DNA of 64,000 bases from Conchocele bisecta (taxonomy: Eukaryota; Mollusca; Bivalvia; Lucinida; Thyasiridae), in the NCBI GenBank assembly GCA_029237695.1, contig CM055268.1:57559131-57623130 (forward strand). The letters run 5' to 3'. Of the stretch, positions 57,763 to 64,000 are shown piece after piece. Position numbers and translations under genes: made by a program. The notes beneath the pieces were generated by a model. That model was not told the DNA's origin. It saw only the letters and a program-made list of their open reading frames with translations, and did no database searches. Within the stretch, counting starts at the first letter, position 1; the number at the start of each line of letters is the position of its first letter.

Positions 57763-57768
57763 TTTATT
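57763..57768 (-). terminator. Poly(A) signal for the leftward genes
   Basis: AATAAA on the minus strand lies about 32 bp after the protease stop, facing the rightward signal. Confidence 0.55.
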
Positions 57769-57799
57769 TGCACATAATAAACTGATTATACACGCGCGA

Positions 57800-58264
57800 T
57801 TATGTTTTGAGTTTATTTAAAAACATGTCCATCTTAATGTCATTTTCTCGAGTATCGTGCGCTTCAAACGTCCTCATGATGTCTCGCATCGATAATCCTC
57901 CCACCCGGCATAACGTATAGTATATACAATATTGTCCACACACGGTCGAATAGTCCGCTTGAACGCGGGTCAGTGACAGGAGATATTCTGGTCCATTCGC
58001 GATCAAAATGTTCTTGAATTCATCGTGATAATATTCCGGTTCATGGCCCAATGAGTCAAAGAATTCGCACGGTCCGTGTGTCGGGAAGTAAAACGCTACC
58101 CAATGCATTCCCTCGTTCCAACTATAGTCGGTATTCACTATGTACAATCGCGATGTATTCGAAAATGTGGCTATCTCGTCCGTGGCACATACCGTTACGC
58201 CGTATTGATTTAAGATCTCCGCTATTTCGAAGCTATTCATTGTATAATATGTTTCTGCTGTCAT
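57800..58264 (-). CDS. Adenain-like cysteine protease
   Basis: 154 codons. His54 in EGMHWVAFY, Asp70 in CEFFDSLGH, Gln102 in RVQADYS and Cys109 in STVCGQYCIYY form the catalytic set of adenovirus-type C5 proteases in the right order and spacing; the His position coincides with that usual in adenain. Such proteases cleave capsid and core precursors during virion maturation. The gene overlaps the end of the capsid gene by 32 bp in another frame. It is complete for a Polinton protease, which are slightly shorter than adenovirus adenain. No damage is visible. Confidence 0.9.
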   Translation of the reverse strand: MTAETYYTMNSFEIAEILNQYGVTVCATDEIATFSNTSRLYIVNTDYSWNEGMHWVAFYFPTHGPCEFFDSLGHEPEYYHDEFKNILIANGPEYLLSLTRVQADYSTVCGQYCIYYTLCRVGGLSMRDIMRTFEAHDTRENDIKMDMFLNKLKT

Positions 58265-59486
58265 CTATATTTAACACTTGCGGAAATGTACCGTACATCA
58301 GTACACACACGCTTTCCGGTAGGGGTTTGGAGAAAGTAATCTCTAAACGACAGTGGCCTTTCCTCTTGGTATTGAACGTATAGTACGGATTAATGTCCAG
58401 TACGTACAAACAGTAACCATTCTTATACTCCCGCATGTCTATATTCATATCCTCACGAAACGTGGCCAGTGTTCTATAGCAATCGACGTATATATCGTTG
58501 TCGTAGTCAGGGTGCAACTGTTTCGCAGGGAACGATTGTCCGTCCACGTAAACACCCAGCGAATTACAGTCATAATGCTTAAAGTAATAAAGCGATTTCT
58601 GGTAATCTCCTGAATAACCGGCACTCGACACTAGTCCTACAATTAGTCTATTCGGTACTAATCCTTGAAATAAATCGTCCGCGCTAAAACTATATTGTCC
58701 GGTAGCGATCGATGCGACCTTGATCTCCGATCGCAAGTACGGGTACACCGCCGGTGTTTTCTTTATCAAATTTCCGTGCGCCATTAACACGGCCGAGTTC
58801 ACTTTCTGTATGCATAATTTCAAACTAGCGTCGACAATCTGGATCTTCTGGTTGGGAATTAACGATTCAGACATTAGTCTGAACGCGTTACGACTAGGCC
58901 ACAATTTCAGAGATACTTCTACACCGTTTATGATAAGTCTATCTTGTTGAAACAAATCTAACAATATGGGACCCTCTAAATCGGCGATTTTGCCATTTTT
59001 AGTATGTTCCGATCTGCGGTATACGCCCCCATTTGCGCCATTAATTTTGAAAACGTCCTCAAAGAAATGGTCCTTGTAGAACATCTGACTAGTGAGATAA
59101 TTAGTCTGTATAGACTCGTTGGTGTTCAGAATCGTATCGATATATGCTTTATACGGATAGTTTACGCCCAATTGACTGATCGGTATCTGCTGCAGAGCGA
59201 AATCAATTTGGCTAAATAACGAATGGAGGGGTAAATTGACCAAAGCCGCGTGTTCAGACTCCGTAATCGGAGTGTCGTCTTCATTAGTAATACGTAGTTT
59301 AATGCGCAGCTGACTCCTTTTCAAGTCTATATATACCGATGATTGTGCGGCAATGTTAAATTCCAAGGCGGATCCCTCCGTGATCTGATTGGCAGGTCGA
59401 TATTCGATCCACTCTCTCGATTGTACGGTCGCATCGGTGGGTGGGGATTCGAAAATTGATAATTCCTGTATGTGATGTTCGTCCAT
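58233..59486 (-). CDS. Capsid protein, F54H12.2-like (major capsid candidate)
   Basis: 417 codons, intact. It resembles the animal 'uncharacterized protein F54H12.2-like' family: an N-terminal EYRPANQITEGSALEFNIA, a central YPYKAYIDTILN and YKDHFFED, RLIINGVEVSLKLWPSRNAF in the middle, and a C-terminal LEITFSKPLPESVCVLMYG. In Polinton-like elements this family sits next to the protease and ATPase and is taken as the double-jelly-roll capsid protein; I infer that role from family and position, since fold cannot be read directly. Its ATG overlaps the stop of the upstream gene as TAATG, and its stop overlaps the protease start. It is longer than a minor capsid protein but at the short end for a Polinton major capsid protein. 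Confidence 0.72.
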   Translation of the reverse strand: MDEHHIQELSIFESPPTDATVQSREWIEYRPANQITEGSALEFNIAAQSSVYIDLKRSQLRIKLRITNEDDTPITESEHAALVNLPLHSLFSQIDFALQQIPISQLGVNYPYKAYIDTILNTNESIQTNYLTSQMFYKDHFFEDVFKINGANGGVYRRSEHTKNGKIADLEGPILLDLFQQDRLIINGVEVSLKLWPSRNAFRLMSESLIPNQKIQIVDASLKLCIQKVNSAVLMAHGNLIKKTPAVYPYLRSEIKVASIATGQYSFSADDLFQGLVPNRLIVGLVSSAGYSGDYQKSLYYFKHYDCNSLGVYVDGQSFPAKQLHPDYDNDIYVDCYRTLATFREDMNIDMREYKNGYCLYVLDINPYYTFNTKRKGHCRLEITFSKPLPESVCVLMYGTFPQVLNIDDSRNILYNE

Positions 59487-59908
59487 TATTTCCCGGTTAA
59501 TTGGTCACCTATTGTAGAACGACTGCGTTTACTTTTTGGGTCGTGTTTCGCTACACTCGGTCTCTTCTTGGTCTTCTTATGCTTTACGAGTGGCTGCTTA
59601 CGTTTTACTCGCGCGTATACGGTCGGTTCGCTCTCCTTCTTATGTACTTCCTCACGAGCTAGATTAGATTTAGCAATTTCCAGAGCCTGAGCCACTGGTG
59701 TGACTAAGTTAACTTGCACTGGTCTGGTAGATACCGAATCGTTCCGATCCTTCCGTACGTTACCACTACCCACGACATAACACCCTTTATAGTCCGGTTT
59801 GACTCGGCCTTCGTGAATATCGATGAAATGTTGGTTCCATTTATCAAAATCTGGGACGTACGGCACCCACTTTCTATTTTTAAAGTCAAATATTTCTATA
59901 GAGCCCAT
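59486..59908 (-). CDS. Basic C-terminal protein, possible virion core component
   Basis: 140 codons. The N-terminus (MGSIEIFDFKNRKWVPYVPD and WNQHFIDIHEGRVKPDYKGC) is globular-looking; the C-terminus is strongly basic (VKRKQPLVKHKKTKKRPS, SKRSRSTIGDQLTGK). Basic small proteins beside the capsid gene in Polinton/adintovirus genomes are thought to condense DNA, comparable in role to adenovirus core proteins, but no homology is claimed. It overlaps the capsid gene start by one base (TAATG) and is open. Confidence 0.55.
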   Translation of the reverse strand: MGSIEIFDFKNRKWVPYVPDFDKWNQHFIDIHEGRVKPDYKGCYVVGSGNVRKDRNDSVSTRPVQVNLVTPVAQALEIAKSNLAREEVHKKESEPTVYARVKRKQPLVKHKKTKKRPSVAKHDPKSKRSRSTIGDQLTGK

Positions 59909-59962
59909 GATTTTCTAAAGTGTAGCACGCTGTATAGGTCGTTATGTTCGAATGTAACGGGT

Positions 59963-60328
59963 TTAAGATCCGATTCTCTCACGAATAGCCTCAATCTCTT
60001 CAGCTCGGACACTTAACTTTGACGTAATACGGTTCGGCGAACGTTTACCGCGCGATGCTCGCCGTAGTGAGCGGCCACACCCAGGTTTCTCAATACCGAA
60101 GTGACGTATTTCTAACGTAAGACTCCTCCAGAAAAATCGCAGCACAGATAAAGTCGCGTGGATCTCGGTTGAAATGATTAGAGTTAAACTAATCTCCTTC
60201 AGAGCGCATTCCCAGTCGCCGTCCAGTACGTATTTTTTAGGTAGTTCTATGTCGAATTCTGATGCGGAGTTGTTCTTATGTAACTTCAGCGAGTCATTGC
60301 TGTTTATAAATAGATATAAACTAGCCAT
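59963..60328 (-). CDS. Minor-capsid (penton-like) N-terminus, probably truncated
   Basis: I use the ATG at 60328; the frame upstream to 60367 has only a GTG. 121 codons. The first 45 residues (MASLYLFINSNDSLKLHKNN, then ELPKKYVLDGDWECALKEIS) fit the conserved N-terminus of the Polinton/adintovirus minor capsid protein. After that the resemblance ends: a hydrophobic stretch and an Arg-rich segment (GRSLRRASRGKRSPNRITSK) follow. The protein is much shorter than I expect for the family, so an internal deletion or frameshift fusing the start to a different basic tail is likely. The GTG frame overlaps the chromodomain ORF. Confidence 0.55.
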   Translation of the reverse strand: MASLYLFINSNDSLKLHKNNSASEFDIELPKKYVLDGDWECALKEISLTLIISTEIHATLSVLRFFWRSLTLEIRHFGIEKPGCGRSLRRASRGKRSPNRITSKLSVRAEEIEAIRERIGS

Positions 60329-60359
60329 GCTTTTGTATTCACAGTGGCCAGCGGTCTTC

Positions 60360-60593
60360 TTATGCACGATCAGCTGTCCTGTACTGTTCCACGTCGGTAG
60401 CGGGTATCCAACTATTAAACGAGTCCGGCCATCCGTACCACTTCACTAAAACTTCACGCTTTTTAAACACGCTGTCGAACAAGTACAGTTCTTTCCCTAT
60501 ATGTTGTAAATATCTGGGATTAAACGTTCCATCGTCCCTCTGAAATTCCGCACTTCCGGCTTGGTTTTTTGGCTTTTTTGGCTTCTCAGACAT
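60360..60593 (-). CDS. Chromodomain ORF, integrase C-terminal remnant
   Basis: 77 codons from an ATG. A basic start (MSEKPKKPKNQ) leads into FQRDDGTFNPRYLQHIGKEL and VLVKWYGWPDSFNSWIPATD, a chromodomain-like module as found at the C-terminus of Polinton and some Ty3/gypsy integrases (aromatic residues W, Y, W in the expected places). The DDE catalytic core and zinc finger are absent; I checked the 185 bp between this start and the N gap on the minus strand and found only short frames with stops. Either it is a stand-alone reader domain or a stub of a deleted integrase. Confidence 0.7.
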   Translation of the reverse strand: MSEKPKKPKNQAGSAEFQRDDGTFNPRYLQHIGKELYLFDSVFKKREVLVKWYGWPDSFNSWIPATDVEQYRTADRA

Positions 60594-60778
60594 GCTGTGC
60601 CGTCGCTGCTGATGTTATCGCTTCGAGACCCGAGCGAATAATGAACGTCCGTCATCCGTGCAGTCGGATTTAAACGTCATATTATATCCAATCAGCGTCG
60701 ACCACCCATCATCCAATCGTAACTCGTCGTTCAGTTAGTACTCGTGCCGATAGCGCCATCGATAGGTGGAATCTGCCG
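60594..60778. other. Leader of the leftward gene set, up to the gap
   Basis: On the minus strand a GGATATAATATG stretch about 80 bp before the chromodomain ATG could be a promoter. None of it matches the inner end of the left TIR. Confidence 0.35.
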
Positions 60779-61278
60779 NNNNNNNNNNNNNNNNNNNNNN
60801 NNNNNNNNNNNNNNNNNNNNNNNNNNNNNNNNNNNNNNNNNNNNNNNNNNNNNNNNNNNNNNNNNNNNNNNNNNNNNNNNNNNNNNNNNNNNNNNNNNNN
60901 NNNNNNNNNNNNNNNNNNNNNNNNNNNNNNNNNNNNNNNNNNNNNNNNNNNNNNNNNNNNNNNNNNNNNNNNNNNNNNNNNNNNNNNNNNNNNNNNNNNN
61001 NNNNNNNNNNNNNNNNNNNNNNNNNNNNNNNNNNNNNNNNNNNNNNNNNNNNNNNNNNNNNNNNNNNNNNNNNNNNNNNNNNNNNNNNNNNNNNNNNNNN
61101 NNNNNNNNNNNNNNNNNNNNNNNNNNNNNNNNNNNNNNNNNNNNNNNNNNNNNNNNNNNNNNNNNNNNNNNNNNNNNNNNNNNNNNNNNNNNNNNNNNNN
61201 NNNNNNNNNNNNNNNNNNNNNNNNNNNNNNNNNNNNNNNNNNNNNNNNNNNNNNNNNNNNNNNNNNNNNNNNNNNNNN
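60779..61278. other. Assembly gap, 500 N, at the lost right end of E2
   Basis: Polinton sequence ends on the left side and host repeats start on the right. An identical TIR of about 4 kb is a likely cause of the break. Confidence 0.95.
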
Positions 61279-61890
61279 TGACTCCGCCAAAGAAAATGAG
61301 GGCATATTCGAAAAAACAAAAGGACAGAGAATAGTGGATTTGTCACAGCATAACAGAGGACCATCAGAGGAATGCATGTACATGTATGTGAACTATACAG
61401 CAGTTACGTGAATGGAAATAGAATTTATAAAATTACCCAAGTGATAAGTTTGGACGTATGGACACTGGTAAAGCTATAGGACCTCTTCACCTTTCGGTGG
61501 CAGGGTCATAAATAGAGGATCTTACAGGAGTGGTGATTTAATATGATATTGATTGAACAATGATTTACTGATTTCATAAGAAACAAGGCTATGCCGAGTT
61601 TCTTATGAAATCAGTCAACGAGTTTAACCGATTTCATGCTGAGGATATACCATTATGTTTGCAGTAAAGTCCTAAATATTTTCTTTCTATGCGCTCAGAA
61701 GTAACCCCCATTTGAATCATCGAGATGGTTCAAATGAGTGGTCACAACAAATTATGAAATACTTTCATTGAGAAATAATAAAAATATTTAACCAAATTCA
61801 TACCCGTAATGGTCTATTCCGCATGTCATGTGTTAAAAATAACATATAAAACAATAATTGGCACATTTAAACGAAGCTAATCCCCTAGCT
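61279..61890. repeat. Host repeats; hairpin at about 61570-61613
   Basis: 61290-61400 resembles 28060-28170 (AAAGAAAA.GAGG, ACCATCAGAG.AATG). CTGATTTCATAAGAAAC at 61575 is inverted at 61597-61613. Confidence 0.5.
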
Positions 61891-63011
61891 GGCCGCCTTG
61901 TTGAAAGTCTTCAGTGACCTTAACCTTGGGCGGTCGGACGTGGGTCGTATGCAAAACAAAGCATCATCACTAGACACACATTGTGGCCATATATTATCCA
62001 AATCGGTGAAGCCGTTCACAAGTCATGAATAAATAAATAAGAAAATGTGGCCCGTCGGCACACGAATGAGTTGAGAGAAACTATGGCAAAGTTAATTAGC
62101 CAAAAGTGATAAGTATTCATCATAAGCACAGTTGTGAAGGTCAATTGGTGAAGGTCATATTAAGAGCAGCATGAATGTGTGACATTTGTGAACACGTATG
62201 ATGTAGTGAAATATTAAAGTAATCCTTCAAGGGATATAGAAGATATGACAATTGAGAAACTCCGGTGAACTTGTGAATGTGTGAAAAACTTAAAAGTTGT
62301 GAAGGTCAAGGTCATATTAAGGGCAGCATGAATGTGTGGCATTTGTCCACAAGTATGCTGTGTTAAAATATTTAAGCAATCCTTCAAGGAATATATAAGT
62401 TATGACAGAATTGAGAAACTCTGGTGACCTTAATGGGGAAAAAGTTCAAAGTTGTGAAGGTCAAAAGGTCATATTAAGGGCAGCATGAATGTGGGGCATT
62501 TGTCCACAGGTATGCTGTTAAAATATTTAAGTGATCCTTCAAGGAAAACATTAAGTTATGACATAATTAAGAAACTCTGGCAAACTTCTTAGTATGCCGG
62601 ACACACAGATGGACGGACACACAGACACACAGTCCGAACACTATATGCCTCTGGCTCTACCGAGACAGGAGACATAAAAAACTATAACATGTTTGCTTTA
62701 CAAATAAGGTGAACACAAGTCCTCAGTGGCCTTGACCTTGGGCTGTCGGACGTGGGTTGTATGTAAAACAAAGTGCCATCCCGAGACACACATTTTGGCC
62801 AAATATTATCAAAATCAGTGAAGCGGTTCATAAGTTACTGAATAAACAAAAAACAACTTTAATATTTTTGCCGTACAAACAAGGTGAACATAAATCCTCA
62901 GTGACATTGGGCGATCGGACGTGGCTCCTATGCAAAACAATGCACCATCCCTATACTCAAATTGTGGCCAAATATTATCAAAATCGGTGGAGCTGTTCAT
63001 GAGTTATTGAA
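61890..63011. repeat. Tandem interspersed repeats
   Basis: Three units with GGTCATATTAAGGGCAGCAT and CAATCCTTCAAGG (about 62130-62590) lie between three copies of GGTCGGACGTGGGTCGTATG with CAAATATTATCAAAATCGGT (61905, 62735, 62910). Confidence 0.65.
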
Positions 63012-64000
63012 CAAGAGGGCCATGATGGCCCTAATTCGCTCACCTGACTCCATGAACACCAGAGGAGAACGTGACATCGAGTTCATATGTGTTTTAAAAT
63101 AATTGTTCTATTTTTAGATGGCGGTCATCTTGGATTAAGCGATGACTCTCATTTTACCAAATCTGAAAATGCTTCACCCAAGGATCTTAACTTACTATGA
63201 AGTTTGGCCAGCATCGGCCATGTGGTTTCTGAGAAAAAGACGTTCAAATTCTCAAATAAATGGACCTTTTGGAGGCCATCATGGATGACATAATCATCCG
63301 ATTCCGACAAATATTGCACCAGAGCAATCGCCTCATCGATACCTTCAATTTGATATATGACCAGATGACATGAGCATATTTGGTCAAAAATAAAATTTGA
63401 CACCACGGGCCATGTCCAATTTTGACCCCGGAGTCACCATTTTAACAACTTTGAAAGAGCATTGTACATCGATCATTCCTACCAAGTTTCGTCGAAATCC
63501 GGCTGGCGGTTCATGAGAAGTTTTTTTAAGAATTTGTGCTATTTTTAGATGGCGGCCATCTTGGATTAGCGACGACCTCCGTTTTAACAAATCTGAAAAG
63601 GTTTCACCCATGGACCATAACTGTGAAGTTTGGCCACCATGGGCCAAGCGGTTCGTGTGAAGAAGAATTTTGAAATCTCTAATAAAAGAACAACCTTTTG
63701 ACCTTTCGGCGGCCATCTTGGATGACATGACCATCCAATTTCGACAAAAAAATTCCTTCTGATTTGATATAGACATGACCATATTCGGTCAAAAATAAAA
63801 TTTGACACCAATTTGACCCCACAGGCCACGCCCATTTTTGGACCCCGGATTGGCAGTTCTTGAGAAGAAGATTTTTGAAGAAGATGTGCTAATTTTAGAC
63901 GGCAGCTATCTTGGATTACGTAACGACGTCATTTTAACAATTTTGTAATCCCCCTACCTAAGGACCATGACCATGAAGTTTGGTGACTATAGGCCCAATG
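63012..64000. repeat. Second copy of the 43685-44805 interspersed element, cut by the window end
   Basis: It matches 43685 onward: AGGGCCATGATGGCCCTAAT, GAAAATGCTTCACCCAAGGA, CATTCCTACCAAGTTTCGTC and the repeated GGCGGCCATCTTGGATTAGC. The frames in it are non-coding. Confidence 0.7.

Larger units (their letters stand above)
45578..60778. mobile_element. E2: gene-bearing Polinton/Maverick (adintovirus-like), right end missing
   Basis: The left terminus AGTAGTGTGTAGGGTGGGAG is the same as both ends of E1. It is followed by a TIR of about 4 kb, a zinc-finger/PolB gene, then packaging, protease and capsid genes in two convergent sets, which is the gene content of Polintons and of the related adintoviruses. 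The right TIR is not present: sequence ends in the N gap at 60779 and continues at 61279 as ordinary host repeats. The 6 bp before the left end are TATATA; the partner duplication cannot be seen. Replication and integration genes are damaged; morphogenesis genes are open. Confidence 0.88.

Noticed and set aside
56436..59908. Bacterial contaminant operon, suggested by tight gene packing and overlaps
   Set aside because: The genes are Polinton type, lie next to a TIR shared with an intronic insertion, and use eukaryotic AATAAA signals.

Overview
The window looks like a scaffolded assembly of an animal genome, most likely a bivalve mollusc. It has spliced genes with long AT-rich introns, many short hairpin elements, tRNA-derived SINEs, and tandem interspersed repeats of a kind I associate with heterodont bivalves (repeats opening with GAGGGCCATGATGGCCCT, and 'gtgaccttgacctt' repeats). 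The taxon is an inference from repeat style, not from a marker gene. Three runs of exactly 500 N mark arbitrary scaffold gaps.

Host gene, about 0.2-36.7 kb, minus strand. Six exons with matching splice phases encode the motor core of a UPF1/HELZ2/ZNFX1-type superfamily 1 RNA helicase: 36512-36679, 27786-27923, 26794-27179, 25293-25523, 3722-3949 and 162-312. Read in that order they carry motif I (split over two exons), Ia, II (DEAG), III, the RQYRM motif and motif V. The gene runs out of the window at its 3' side and probably starts upstream of 36.7 kb. Its introns are packed with mobile DNA: palindromic MITEs, TTAA-flanked elements, a SINE, LTR-tail-like repeats and a decayed multicopy transposon-associated gene. 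Two stray fragments of the helicase's own exons also lie in its introns or flank.

Element E1 (4677-14111) sits in the 21.3-kb intron between helicase exons 25293-25523 and 3722-3949. It is a 9.4-kb Polinton/Maverick-type insertion: termini begin AG and end CT on the top strand (AGTAGTGTGT...), arms are long inverted repeats, and a perfect 6-bp target duplication AATAAC flanks it. It has no Polinton genes. Its arms (4677-8635 and 9978-14111) are inverted copies that run through the TIRs into the tail of a LINE, leaving a 1.3-kb loop.

Element E2 (45578 to the N gap at 60779) is a gene-bearing relative with the same left TIR (about 4 kb, expanded by an 1137-bp tandem duplication). Rightward genes: a zinc-finger/protein-primed-type DNA polymerase B broken by about six frameshifts and two stops; a small membrane protein; an FtsK/A32-like packaging ATPase; two small basic proteins. 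Leftward genes from the other end: a chromodomain ORF (integrase tail only), a short minor-capsid-like N-terminus, a basic protein, an F54H12.2-like capsid protein, and an adenain-like cysteine protease. The two sets converge on facing poly(A) signals near 57.7 kb. The morphogenesis genes are open and densely packed with stop/start overlaps, while replication and integration functions are broken or absent. The right TIR and any integrase core would lie in the assembly gap.

Regions 37-45.5 kb and 61.3-64 kb hold no gene I can support, only repeats, SINEs and MITEs. Another unexplained region is 18.4-21.9 kb, an irregular array of a dyad motif (GAATCGTCT...AGACGATTC) whose extended consensus also occurs once in each Polinton TIR.
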